Below, piece by piece: positions 1 through 12,522 of a DNA stretch of 64,000 nt. The stretch lies in contig OY997589.1 of the NCBI GenBank assembly GCA_963921825.1, forward strand, positions 14,901,735-14,965,734. Reading direction: 5' to 3'. Every line of letters begins with the position of its first letter. Position 1 is the first letter of the stretch. Both the position numbers and the translations under genes were made by a program. This DNA is from Erodium maritimum. Taxonomy: Eukaryota; Streptophyta; Magnoliopsida; Geraniales; Geraniaceae. The notes under the pieces are model-generated. The model made no database searches and was not told where the DNA came from. It was given only the letters and a program-made list of their open reading frames with translations.

Positions 1-2458
1 GCCACTCCGAGAGATCCCGGCACCGTCGCCGGAGCCGTACCGGACCGAAGCAAGCCCTAACTCGTCTCTGACGGGTTGGGCCTGAAACAAGAGTGGGCCT
101 GGAGTGATCTGGGCCCCGGACTGGATCTGGCCGGGCTTGGGTCCTGGTCCTTTACCGGATCTAGATCCGGGTCAGGTCTGGGTTCTGGGTCCGGATCCGG
201 GTCGGACCGAGTTGGATCCGGGTCAACCCGGTTTTCAATTAAAAATGTTTTAAAAATCAGTTTTAATTAGTGGATTTAATTAATTCAAGGTGAGAAATTA
301 CAAGATAATTTTGGTTAAATCAGTGGACCTTTGGACAACTTTTGGGTACTGATTTGGACGTTTTATTTGTCAAACCTAGACGGGACTTCGCCCGAGCACA
401 AGGGCTTGGACCCGAGCTAGAAGAACGAAGATCACGCCGGAACCCGTGAGAAGAACGGAGTGGCGATCACTCGAGCTTTTCATCAGAGTTTTATTAGAGG
501 AAGACCACAAGGTAGGGAAAGTCTTAATTTCTTAATTAACGCTTAGTATGCATGATTAAGATAATAAAATCGGAAAGGTCCTAGAATTGCCTATAGGATG
601 CGAATAACTAGAATAATCGTATTTCAATTACTAATAAATGGATGAGTCTAGTATGCATGCTTAGGATGATGACGACTAGTGAAGTTTGCTTTCAATACTT
701 GGGAAATTGATTTACTGGTAGAGAGGCTGTGAAGAGCTCTCGGATTAGTTGTGTGTTAGGTTCGCATGCTTGGTTGCTAGTTATTAGGATAACATAAGAG
801 TTTAATGAAACTAGATTAGTTTGTACGATTGAATACTTAATTGATCGTTCACATGATTTTTGATTGGTTGAATGCTTACTTGGTTGATTGAGTGATTGTG
901 TTGATATAATTGTTGATTGAACGGATGATCGAGTATGACTGGTTGTGCCAAGGGGTACAATCAGGTGATCGATGTACCGATGGTTCGTGATAGGTAAGTA
1001 TGACGGTAAGGGTAATTGTGGGTATGAATCCCGTGTGGTATGTATTGATGAACGTGTGTACTTATAAGATTGAGGATTAAGGGAACGTCTTTGGTGTATT
1101 GTGGTGAAAGTGTGATTCGATGAGAGTTGGTCGTTGGACGTATTATTGTATGCTTTCCTTATTCTTATTCTTGAAGGTTTATGCTTGTTCCCTTTATTCT
1201 TATTCTTGAAATGTATGTTTGTTTGTTTGCTTGTTTGTTGTTTGTGTGTTTGGTTCGGTACTACACCGGGGGGTAATTCGGTGTCGTTGTGGTGGTTGGA
1301 GTTTGACAGAGGCAGTGGTTATTGAGTGATTATGGAGTGGTTAATTGAGTGATGTGAGGGGCCTAAGGGCTCGGCAGATCCTACGGGATATTGAGTGATT
1401 ATGGAGTGGTTAATTGAGTGATGTGAGGGGCCTAAGGGCTCGGCAGATCCTACGGGATATTGAGTGATTATTGGAGCCTGAGAGCTCGACAGATCCTGCG
1501 AGATATTGAGTGGATTATTTCATGTGAGATGGTTACTGAGGTTTCACCCAAGGGCGTGCGTCCCAGTGGAGCACCACCTTGGTTCCCTATGACATATGGT
1601 CCTTTGGAGGCATTTCTGGGAATCCCGATGATAAGCGCCCATTTGGGATTGTTTCCGGTGCCCCGATGCATGTGCCTCCTCTGGACCGAGGGAAAATCTG
1701 ATATGATATGGGTACTTTGGTGGATCGGGATATGGGATCCGACGTGATCCCAGAATCTATCCATGGATCGGAGGCTTGAGAAAGCGAGTGGTTGTCGTGA
1801 TATAAATTACTCCCATTTTAATGAGTTATGATTCGTTATAGTATTTCCATGGAATCTTTTAAGTCACTATTATTGTTGAAAAAGCGATGCTATTTCATTA
1901 CACTGATTTCATAGTTTTTCATCGATTAATAGTGTTTACTCGTTTCCAGTTGTGATGGTTTTCTATTTTATTACCATGTTTTCTAATTGTTCTCTGGGAA
2001 GTTATCGTTATCCTTGAGAACGCGCTATTGTTTCTCATTACTTTTATTTGTTTATTATAGCTTTTAGTCTAAGGGTTTTAAGTATTTGTGGCAACAAACT
2101 AAAACAGTTTTATTATATAACACTAGAGGTTAAAGTTGTTTATGATTTTCCCTACTGAGCGTAAGCTCACTCCTATTTGTTTATCTGTTGTGTGTACAGG
2201 TGTACTTGAGATCTGGGGAATTCGAGGCTCGGGAACTTCCGGATGTTTCGAGGGTTGTATTAGGGATGTGTTGGTCCACATTGTTGAACTTTATTTACCT
2301 TTTGTTACTTGTCAAGTTTTGACACTATATTAGAATTTTGGAGTGACCTATTGATTCGCTTTCAGCTTTAAAAGAATTTATTACAGTTTTACCGCTTTTG
2401 TCTCGATTGTTTCAGGTCACGTCTCGAGTCCGGCCAAAACTGGATTTGGGGCGTGACA
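1..2458 (+). mobile_element. Long terminal repeat, Ty3/gypsy Tekay-like, cut by window edge
   Basis: The block ends in GGGGCGTGACA at 2458, the same terminus as the complete Tekay LTR further right and the solo LTR at 4884-7581. Its interior aligns by eye with the solo LTR read in reverse, for example the stretch around 905-1020 (ATCGAGTATGACTGGTTG, then CAGGTGATCGATG) and 1530-1740. The left end lies outside the window, so it may be a solo LTR or the 3' LTR of an element extending left. It is an old, diverged family member with no coding content here. The five bases after it are AACAA, a possible target duplication that cannot be tested. Confidence 0.75.
1322..1510 (+). repeat. 69-bp tandem repeat inside the LTR
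   Basis: Two essentially identical 69-bp units (1322-1390 and 1391-1459) are followed by a third shortened, diverged copy. Each unit contains GGGGCCTAAGGGCTCGGCAG. The array sits at the same relative place in the LTR as the tandem arrays of the other two LTRs in the window. Confidence 0.85.
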
Positions 2459-4390
2459 AACAATATGGCTTCGGAGGAGGCTATGAGTGAAGGATAAAAC
2501 CCCTGCTAATCGTGGATGGGCGTCTAAGCCATGGCCAACACCATGAGACAAAGAGCCACCCTGAATTAGCGGTGATTCGTTGAGACGATTCCTTCCTTAG
2601 TGGATCCGCCTTCCTCCTCTCCCGATAGGGAACTGTCATCTTCACTACTCATAGAATTAAACGTTGCATCTAGAGAATCCAGATGTTGTTGAAACTCAGT
2701 TCCTTTTCATTTCGATCTAAATTCGATAGCACTGTAAAACTCCCAGGCTTCAGAAGCCTACTCCCTTGCTGCTTTTTTAATCTTCTGTCTCGACCCAAGT
2801 CCATAGGTCTCCTCTCCCCATTCTCTATCACCCATAGAAACGAGCTTAATCTTTACCCAATATCTTTCTTCTCAATTGCTTCCGACCCACCTTTTTTGAG
2901 CCCAATGCTATCACTGAACCAGATAAAGTCTTTTCAGAATCCTCTACTTCATTTCTGTCTCCTCTCTGCGTCTGAGGACATAGATTTGTCTCTGACGACG
3001 AAGAAACCAAAAGACTTGGTCTCTCAACTGAATCATTCAGATCCTTCCTTGTCTCATCACCTTCATTTTCAATGTTAAAACCTCCTCTGAACCCTTTCTC
3101 ACCCACCATTGATGAACTCACCGTTTTCGACATGCTCTCCGATCCCACACCTTCGTGCCCAACCGGCAGAACATTATTTGATTCCACCAAAGAAATTTCT
3201 ACTATAAAGCTCTTTCCTCCATTCTCAATTGTCACTAGCTGACTTCGGATAGCATTAACATCCACCTTGATCAAGCAAAAAGCTTCGTTGAGATCAAACC
3301 CCGAGCAAGAATTGGGGTGTATCATCACTGGAATTCCGATACTTTGAACCACCTTACTAATATTCTCCTCACTCCAACACTGTATTGGAATTCCTCGGAT
3401 TCGGCACCATTGGAACACCTCATCCTCCTGCAGAACCTCCTCTTTGCCGAGTCCCATCACCAGCCAAGAGGATAGCCAGCTCCACCTTGATTCCAAGAAA
3501 CAGTTCTCCAGTTCCCGGTCTTCAATAGACACCACTACAACTCTATTACCAAGGTCTCTAACTACCATATCTCGCACACCTGCTCTACTGATTCCCTCCT
3601 ATAACAGATCCACAGTAGTATGACTACGAATTATACCCAACCAACCTTTCATTTTCACCTTTTCCATGGCCTGAACACTCTCCAGGATTAGCATTTTCCC
3701 GGTGGAAAATGTTGATTCATCAACCTCCTTATTCCATTTCAGCTTCTGTTGCTCTTCCACAATCTCTCCCTGCTTTGGACCTCTCTTCTCCCAAGCCTAT
3801 GCCACACATATAGTATGGCCTCCGAAGTTTGAACAATGATATTTGTCTATAAGCCTTTGTAAATCGGTCCCTTTCAGAAACGTCACAAAGCCAAAATAGT
3901 GACCTCGTCCATTTGGATTCGCTGGTAATCGCACGTCTTCAATCTGCCTTCCAGCTCTGAGAAGGTTGCGAATGCCTATTTCATATGTCCCTTCAGGTAA
4001 GTTGAGTATGAATACCTTAAGAGGATGCAAATGACGATCTTCCGCAACCCTGTACCCAAATCCTAGCTTCGTTGTTCGACCTCCACGCCCTTTCTCCTCC
4101 CTCAAATCTCCTTTCCTGTTACCCAGTCTCTGATTCGCACATTGAGAAGCGATCTCCTCCCTCTCCGTACACCATGTCTCCTTTCCCAGAGCCCTTTTGT
4201 ATTCTCGTCTCGCCAACGCGGCATCTTAAGATGAAACTACCGCTGGCCGGATTCGTTGACCTGGCACCACTCCCCCTTCTTGAGACCCTAGCCGATCTTC
4301 CATACCACACTTGCGTCGTACCTGCCGCTTACCAGCGAGTGCGATTTGAGATTGCAACTATCGCAACTTGGAAGCGCATGGGCGCGTTCT
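2459..4390 (-). mobile_element. LINE ORF1 remnant (RRM-containing, BNR-like), truncated
   Basis: Reading on the minus strand, 4216-3797 encodes an RRM fold: VFILNLPEGT as RNP2-like and GHYFGFVTF as RNP1-like. Then 3577-2846 encodes a domain with WCRIRGIPIQCW and later an acidic serine-rich tail continuing toward 2650. RRM-bearing ORF1 proteins are known from the plant L1 subclade named BNR. The two coding blocks are in different frames or interrupted between about 3580 and 3797, so the ORF is broken. The left end is cut by the LTR ending at 2458, and no ORF2 is present. The right edge near 4390 is only approximate. It is most likely an old LINE copy into which the LTR element inserted. Confidence 0.65.
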
Positions 4391-4883
4391 AACCTAAAGT
4401 ACATAGGGATGGCAATAATGATAGTTCAACTTTATAATAGTTGTCAATCTATCGGAAGTAGATTATCCTTCGTATAACGGTGCTCGATGCTCACTTGATG
4501 ATTTCATGCACTTGTTGGCATCTTTCCTTGTATCCGTCTTATCGAAATCATTTTCATATGAGACTTATGTATGCAACTAAATCAAGAACAATGTAAATAA
4601 AAAGAACGACGATATACTTAAAAACAAGTCGATAGGTTGCTTGTGTTGTAGGAAGTCTGAGTCCAGCAGAAAGCTGCTTTTTAAGACAAAATTACCCCTT
4701 CTACGGCACTGATGGTTGGTATGGGAAAGTGTCTCTCAAGATAAAACAGAGCTAAACCACTAGACAGTACTTTAACTAGTGGAGTCTAGCTACCTAAACC
4801 GATTTGCACTCAAACTGTAGAATGTCAGAGGAGAAGAAGAATTGAAAATGAAATGATTATTTATGTCCCCTCAATACCCTTTA
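4391..4883. other. Unassigned spacer
   Basis: AT-rich sequence with no coding frame or repeat I can identify. It ends with CTTTA (4879-4883), the left target duplication of the adjacent solo LTR. Confidence 0.5.
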
Positions 4884-7581
4884 TGTCACGCCCCAAATCC
4901 GGTTATTGCCCGGACTCGAGGCATGACTAGTAACAAATGATTTAAAAGGTAATAACTCAACAATAAGTTCCTGAAAAACTCCAATATGAAACTCAAATCC
5001 ACAAAATTCGGTTTAAAACATAAATAACCCTCCAGGGGTGTAGTAATAATCCTCCACAAGGTTTGTTCCAAACAGAAATAAAATAAAAGCGAAGTCTCTA
5101 CCGACACCCACACCAAGAAGCTCCCGAGCCTCTACTCCTCAATCAAGCCTGTAAACACAACAATAAACTCATAGGGGTGAGCTTGCGCTCAGTAGGGAAA
5201 AATACATAAAAAAAAGGTGGACCTTAAACTCATTAAACTCAACAGCAAAGTCGACAAGATAATTCTTAACAAACACGGGTAATAGGTAATCCAGTCAATG
5301 CTGTGGCACATGAAGTCACCACCCTCCGATCCACATATGATGTGTCCTCTCGGATTTTCCCTCAAATCCAGAGGAGACGCATATCATTGAGGCGACCGGA
5401 AACAACCCTTCGGGGCGCTTATCATCGGGATTCTCATAAACGTCTCCAAAGGATTTTATGTCCTCGGGAACCAAGGTATTACCCTTGGGTGAATCAACAA
5501 GTAACCATTATATCATCCTACACCGGACTCCTCAACAGTGTAGGTGCCATACCGTATCAACAATAATCACTATCTCATCATATCATCCTACACCGGACTC
5601 CTCAACGGTGTAGGTACCATACCGTAACAGTAATAATCAGGTAACAATTGAGTAACGCACTCAACCGAAACGCGAAGCAATCCAATCCCAACAACCACCC
5701 GTTCACCATCACACATAGCTCACACATCACCGTTTCACCACAACACACAACACACGAATCACACAATCACAACTTACCGTTCACTTACCAGTCTCGACCC
5801 ATCGGGGCATCGATCACCTGATTGCACCGCTCGGTGCAACCAGTCATACTCGATGCTCCAAGCAATCATTTAAGGAAATCAAGCAATCATCCAAATATAT
5901 CCAACAGTCCAATACGAGTTCAATCAACCAAACATGAAAACCTTCAAACGAGCATTCAAATATGCAATTCAACTAGTTCCATTAGACTCTTTAGCCTATC
6001 CACTAAGCAACCAAACAATCAAGCATGTGATCCTAACACGCAACTAATCCGAGGGCTTTGCCAAGGCCGCTCTACCAGTAAAACAATTCCCAAGTATTGA
6101 AAGCGAGTTACACTAGTGATTGGCATCCTAATCATTCACCACTAGACACTTCCGGTTATTAGTAATTGAAAGACAACTATTCTAGTTATTCGCATCCTAT
6201 AGGCATTTCTAGGACCTTTCCAATTTTATTAGCCTAACATGCATACTAAGCATTTAAACGAGAGGTTAAGACTTTCCCTACCTCGAGGTTTTCCTCTCAA
6301 CACTCTGATGATAAGCCCGGTAGTCACCACTCCGTTCTTCACTCGGGTCCCGGTGTGATCCTTGCTCCTCTAGCTCGATTCCCAAAGTCTTGGACACAGA
6401 GAAACGTTAATTAGACTCCACTTAACAGCAAGAAAGACCCCCAAAGCCCCTCCAAAGTTCAGCCCAAAACCAAGATCAACCAAGGTGAAAAAAAACCCTC
6501 AAAGAAACCCCCACCCTGCTCGGCCACGGACCTGGTCACGGACCCGTGACGCCAACCATCACGGTTACCGTCACGGAGCCGTGACGAGTGCCGTCACGGA
6601 CTCCTTCACGAAGCCATGACGTCGCCCGTCACGGGATCCGTCACGGATCCGTGGCGCACCAGGGCAGTTTCGCCCTTCTTCAACCTCCAGCTCATTTTCT
6701 CCGAAAAACCAACTTCAAACCCCAAATTTTACCCCTTCCAACTACCAACACAGTCCAAATCCTTCAATACTCCTCTACCCATGGTAGGAATCAACAAATA
6801 AGCAAGTTTCTAATGATTCATCAAATCAAAACCAACTTAAAAGCTCCAACAAACTAAGGATTTCTCACAAAAACACAACAAAGCTTCTTACCCACAACAT
6901 CTCCCACCATTTCTACTCAAACCCAACAACATCTAGCAATTTCACCCAAAAACCCATGAAAAGAGATGAAGGGAAATGAGGATTAGAGAGTTCCATTACC
7001 TCTAGATGAGTGAGATGAAGAAGATGGTAATGATTTTGAGAAGAGAAGGCTAGAGGAAGACTTCAAGTGGTCTCTTCTTCCTTGATTCTTCTTCAAAGCT
7101 CCATGGGAGCTCCTCTCTCTTGCTCCTCCTCCAATTTTCGGCTACACCACACAAAATAGGTTGGTTTTGCTTTTCCAAACTCATATAATACCTAGATGAG
7201 TCAAATGACTAAAAGCCCTTGAGGTAGAATCCCTTGTAGAAGCTTTTGGGAGGGTAAAAGGGTCTAAGACTACTCCCTTTTCTCTCTTTCAACCAAAAAG
7301 GGACAAGTGTCTATGTAGGTTATTTAGTTTTCCAAAATAAATCCCAGCACAATAAAATAATGCTTTTAGTCGATAAAAAGTCTCGTTTTGACCAAAATTG
7401 ACTTCTTTCAACATTATACTCAAACGAAAGGAATTTCTCCCCTTAAGCCAACCGTGATGATGGCTAAGTCGTTTGGGTTCCAGAAAAGTCCCGAGTGGCT
7501 TCTTGAGTCATCGTTTGACTTTCCGGTAGCAAGTCAACCTTGCTTGAAAAGCCGCCGGTTCAACCGGGAGCGGGTCTTACA
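4884..7581 (-). mobile_element. Solo LTR of a Ty3/gypsy (Tekay-like) element with TSD CTTTA
   Basis: On the minus strand the block starts TGTAAGACCCGCTCC and ends GGGGCGTGACA, matching the terminal sequences of the complete Tekay LTR at 44134 (TGTAAAACCCGCTCC and GGGGCGTGACA). It is bounded by CTTTA on both sides (4879-4883 and 7582-7586), the 5-bp duplication expected for this class. It is 2698 bp long with no internal gag-pol, so it is a solo LTR left by recombination between the two ends of a former full element. The interior is diverged from the other copies, so it is not recent. Confidence 0.88.
5511..5636. repeat. 70-bp tandem repeat with inverted-repeat core in the solo LTR
   Basis: Units start at 5511 and 5581. 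Each carries CCTACACCGG followed ten bases later by a complementary (C/A)(G)GTGTAGG, giving a stem of up to 9 bp (perfect in the second unit, one wobble in the first). Its position matches the tandem arrays of the other two LTRs. Confidence 0.75.
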
Positions 7582-7586
7582 CTTTA

Positions 7587-8600
7587 AATAGTAGACAATG
7601 TGACCCTTCGAAAAGATTGCAACTCTTTAATCAATTGTCAGGTCAGTTCAAAACTTGACCAGATGCAAGATGATGAATCTTGACACAATGTTAAGAAGAG
7701 CAATTTGCTGAGTCATGCACGCAAAAAATAGGATTTCATGAAACCCAAGGCCCAGACCCAGTCCGAATCGGAAGGACAGTGGCGGCGCGCGTTTGGACTA
7801 TCTCCATTACACATTAGTAGTGACCGAAGGCCACAATATTTACTCCAATTATTAAAATTTATAAAGTATATGGAAAGTTGTAATGTGGGAAAATGGATTT
7901 GCATTAAATGTTATTAATGCATGTCACTGCTCAATATTTTCTTCCACTTTGCATGTTATTATTTCATTCAATATTTAACGTATTTCCGTAAATATACATC
8001 TTACGTTCAAGTTTACAATGATGTGAATGTAAAGTACATATGTTGTCGAAATTGATGACCGGAACAAGATGGGATGGATGTTGGAAAGTGAGTTGTCCAG
8101 CAATCCCCCTCATTGAATGGATATTAGCAGTTTCTTCCTCAAGCTTTTGTGCTGATTACACAGTTCACTGGTTTGAGTATAATGAAAGAAAGTTACTGCA
8201 TCGGGTGAAGTAGTTTGAGGTCTTGAATTTTCCTAGTGACAGCCTATCCGACTTGCTAGCAAATCAGTTGACCTATGAAAACATTTATGAGGATTTGGTT
8301 TGGGTATGATTTGGAGAGCATGAAATGAGTGTTAATTGAAGAAGATGAATTATGTGGGTAATAAATGGATGGAAGTAGTGATGGATGAATGGAAGAATAG
8401 AGATTATAAGAAGGTAATTAAATGAAATGGGTATGGCCTGTATGGAGTGTTGTAAATCAAGGACATGAATTTTGAAATTTAGCTATTAGGTATTATAGAC
8501 TTTTTAGTTGTTTTAGATGGAAAAATGATAGAAATGGCTGAATTGAAAATAAAATAATTTCAAGATACGAGTTAAAAAAAAATCATAATTATAGCCATGT
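7587..8600. other. Unassigned AT-rich spacer
   Basis: No convincing coding frame. The stretch 8045-8300 has scattered coding-like composition on + but is broken by stops, and I could not name a family. Confidence 0.4.
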
Positions 8601-8618
8601 AAAAAAGGGGTATGATGA

Positions 8619-9070
8619 TTCTTTTTTTTTTTTTGCGTGGAGGTGGGGGATGGTGTGTTGAGGAGGAGAAGGTTAGGTTATAAGCGCCTGTAGTGTTGTC
8701 ATATCAGGTAACCAAAATCCGGAGTTGATCGAGGTTATGAGCATAAATGAGGCATTGCTTGGACTTATAAGGAGGGATGGTTAGCTGGTTCAATTGAATC
8801 CAATTGTTTGGGTGCCGTCCAGGCCATTGACGGAGACGAAATGATTATGTCCCCGATAGGCTGTATTATCGTGGAATACAGAGTAAAACTGAAGGTGCTG
8901 GAAAAGTTTATTTTAAACTTTGTTTGTACATAGGCAAATAATGTAACACATTGTTTAGCTCTTATGCAGATGATTGGTGTAGATTGACGGTTTGTCGAGA
9001 TTCCTTTAAAACTTCGTAAATATTTGATCAAAGATATGAATGAATGAAAATCGTCATTTTCAAAAAAAAA
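8619..9070 (+). mobile_element. 5'-truncated LINE fragment (RNase H end) with poly(A) and TSD
   Basis: Forward translation gives the C-terminal RNase H pattern of plant LINE-type polyproteins: INEALLGLI, then SIESNCLGAVQAI, then ANNVTHCLAL, then a short tail before a run of A at 9062-9071. At least three in-frame stops show it is dead. The flank AAAAAAGGGGTATGATGA at 8601-8618 reappears after the tail at 9065-9086 with a longer G run, which fits a target-site duplication. It is about 440 bp, so only the 3' end of the parent was copied. Confidence 0.6.
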
Positions 9071-9239
9071 AGGGGGGGGGTATGATGAAATGTAATTTTA
9101 TATTTTTTTTTAACAGCGTACGAGACCGTTCAACTGAAAAAAGAAAATTGTCCGGTGCCTGTCAAAGCATCCATACAAATAATCCAGTTAGAAAAATCAT
9201 ATCATTTGCTGCACATCATCAAACCATTATCTGCCCACC

Positions 9240-12200
9240 ATGAGGCACTTGTTCAGGAGCTCCCTCTCCCTCTGGCCACGCCTAGTCTTCCCTACCAACC
9301 AAACCCCCCGGATTATCACTCTGATTTCTCGCCGGATATCTCACTTCTCCGGCGATTTCGAGCCCCAATCATGGAAATCCATGGAGGGTCTGGTTCGGTC
9401 ACCTGCGAATTTCGTTCCTCTGTCTCCGATCAGCTTCTTGGAGCGAGCCGCGAGGGTGTGCAGCGACCGGACTTCGGTGGTCTACGGCAAGGTCAACTAC
9501 ACTTGGAACCAAACCCACCAGCGATGTCTCAAGCTGGCTTCTGCTCTCACCCAGTTGGGGATTTCTCGTGGAGATGTTGTGAGTGTCTTCAATTTCAGCT
9601 CTCTGCATTGAATTTCTCCATTTTCATTGTTCTGGTGTTTGGTTGATTTGGTGCTTTGAAGCTGTCGATTTCTTCATTTGCTTTATCTGTCTTTCTATAT
9701 CCATTCCTGCTTGTTACTGTCATATTATTGGTTCGTTTAAGACCAAACCAAATCATATGTGACTGCAAATCTATGAGATCAATCTGAGGGTTTGACTTAA
9801 TTACTTTGAGAGGAATTATTGCAGTGCACTACTTGGTAGAATTAAGTAGAGCTTCCAGTAGTTGACTTTTTTTTTATCAGGCCAAATAGTTGAAATCTGA
9901 CCTTCCAAAATCATCACGGTTCTAGAAACTTGCCATTCTAATGATTGCAATGCCACCAAAACTTTAAATTTGGTCAAATACAGTTGCTAAGAAGTTATTG
10001 CAATGGTGTGCTAGTTTAATTTTTGAAAACATGATTTATTGTTTTTTTTATCTTATATGAAGAAGAAAAGTAGAAAAGTTCTTAATTTCCTTTCCTTTTG
10101 GGATTGTCTCTACCCGTCAAACCTGATTGCATCAGAAAGAAGCCTCTAAAGCCCTTAACATCATATTACCATTAGCAAGTTCGAGCAAATTAGAATATGA
10201 AAGCAAGTTTTGAATTAACTCCCTTCAATTTGAATCAGTTTGAAGTTTTTCTCTGCTAGTTATTGTTTTGGCTAACTGCATGCACAGAAGAACTAACTCA
10301 GACTTGGCTTGGATTAATTTTTAATACAGAAAAGAATACAAATATTAAGTTCAACATTCAAGCGATTTTCTCCTGAGCGCATTAAACTGATGTAAAGATT
10401 GTGCGGTTGAGATTTCCAGAGGAAGGTTTATTATTGAAGTACATACTGAAAATCTGACTTAACTTATTCTTTCATTATCTTGACATTAATTATATGTCAA
10501 AGACCAAACCACTTTGCTAGAGAAATTCGTACTGATATCTTATCTACCTAATTAGTTTTGAGGTTGAATTCAATGATATATAGTTTTATTTGTAAGTGTG
10601 ATGTGTGTGTGAGAGAGAGAGAGGGGGGATATAAACTTAAGAGATATGGAGGGATATAGGAGTGACGATAGTGTTTGATGTAGACATTTTAATTTGCTAG
10701 AATACTGGGTCTAATAAGGATTAGTCAATGATAAAAGCAAAGAGTTTGAGCAAGTCCAAATACAATAAAGAAATACACTATAAAATATATCTATGAAGTT
10801 ATGCAATATTAGAAGGTGGGTTTATTTGCTTATGTAATCTCCTTTCTTTTCTCTCACTGCTGACTTCTTTTCTTTATCCAACACTTTGTTCTTTGTTTCA
10901 TCAGAATACCACTTCCTCTACAACCTAACCTGTATGGGTTTGCTCTTAGGCGTTGTTTACATGAAAGCTTGATCCCTTCTGTAATACTTTATGAAGAAAA
11001 TTCTATATGTAGATGAAGATAAAAAGCTTACTTTCTTCTCCAATGCTGTGTTCCCTTAGAATTCACATTGATGTCAACTGAACAGGTTGCCACCTTGGCC
11101 CCAAATGTTCCAGCAATGTGCGAGCTGCATTTTGCTGTCCCAATGGCTGGAGCAGTTCTTTGTACTCTTAATTCACGCCATGACTCCACCATGATATCAG
11201 TCCTGCTGAGACACTCAGCAGCCAAAGTCATAATTGTTGATCATCAGTTCCTTGAAGTTGCTCATGGAGCACTTGATCTTCTAGCAAAGGAAGGAGCAAG
11301 ACAACCCTTATTGATCCTAATACCCGAGTCCAACAACTCATCACCCGCCAACAAAAGCCCTTCTAATACTTGTGAGTATGAAAGTCTCCTTGAATCTGGC
11401 AAAAGTGATTTCGAGATAAGACGACCAGAGAGTGAATGGGATCCTATCAGTTTAAACTACACATCTGGCACAACATCAAGCCCAAAAGGAGTTGTTTACA
11501 GTCACAGAGGTGCCTATCTGAATGCCCTTGCAACAGTTCTTCTCCATGATGTGGGTGCAATGCCTGTTTACCTTTGGACTGTGCCCATGTTCCACTGCAA
11601 TGGGTGGTGTCTTATTTGGGGTGTGGCTGCACAGGGCGGGACAAATGTATGCCTAAGGCAGGTCTCTCCAAAGGAAATATTTGAAAAGATATGTCTCCAC
11701 AAAGTGACTCACATGGGAGGAGCCCCGACCGTGTTGAACATGATTGTGAATTCACCTGGGCAGAAGCCGCTTCCTCATAAGGTAAGAGTGATGACAGGAG
11801 GCGCACCCCCGCCTCCACAGATTCTTTTGAAGACCGAAGAATTGGGTTTTGAGGTTTGTCACATATATGGCCTCACTGAAACTTATGGCCCGGGGACATC
11901 ATGTGTGTGGAAGCCCGAATGGGACTCTCTGCCTCCACAAGAACGATATCAAATGAAATCTAGGCAAGGTGTACAACATGTTTGTTTGGAAGAGATCGAT
12001 GTAAAAGATCCCGTGACAATGGAAAGTGTCCTGGCTGATGGGAAGACAATAGGGGAGATCTTGTTTAGAGGCAATACGGTGATGAGTGGGTACCTGAAGA
12101 ACTTGAAGGCAACAGAGGAAGCTTTCAGAGGGGGGTGGTTTCACAGTGGAGATCTTGCTGTGAAGCATCCTGATGGTTACATAGAGATGAGGGATAGGCT

Positions 12201-12522
12201 TAAGGATGTGATCATATCCGGGGGAGAGAATATATGTACCGTAGAGGTGGAGACTGTGCTGTACAGTCATCCCGCCGTTCTGGAGGCTGCAGTGGTGGCA
12301 AGGCCGGATGATCATTGGGGGCAGACACCTTGTGCGTTCGTGAAGCTCAAGGATGGGTTTAAGGTCGATGACCAGGAGATAATCAAGTTTTGCAGGGACC
12401 GTTTGCCGCGTTATATGGCTCCTCGGACGGTCGTTTTTGATGATTTGCCAAAAACATCCACAGGAAAAGTACAGAAGTTCATTTTAAGGGAGAAAGCAAA
12501 GGCTATGGGCAGCCTTTCTTGA
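9240..12522 (+). CDS. Acyl-activating enzyme (AMP-dependent acyl-CoA synthetase), AAE-1
   Basis: Two exons, 9240-9578 and 11086-12522 (donor TT|GTGAGT, acceptor ACAG|GTT, phase 0), encode 591 residues. The enzyme class activates a carboxylic acid with ATP to an acyl-AMP and then an acyl-CoA. Motifs seen: P-loop [10 protein letters not shown] at about 239-248, YGLTE at 374-378, GWFHSGDL near 463-470, hinge DRLKD at 483-487 followed by ISGGEN, and TSTGK with the catalytic lysine near 574. The closest plant group I recognise is the AAE1/AAE2/benzoate-CoA ligase-like clade; the substrate cannot be read from sequence. About 47 residues precede a second in-frame ATG (9381, MEGLVRS). They are rich in Arg and Ser with almost no acidic residues, which looks like an organelle presequence. 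The C-terminus (GSLS) is not a canonical peroxisomal PTS1. It is convergent with AAE-2. Confidence 0.93.
9579..11085 (+). other. Intron 1 of AAE-1
   Basis: A 1507-bp AT-rich intron with GTGAGT at the 5' end and a CAG acceptor at 11085. It splits the protein between GISRGDV and VATLAPN, the same place as the intron inferred for AAE-2. It contains a short GT/GA microsatellite near 10603-10628. I see no transposon in it. Confidence 0.85.
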
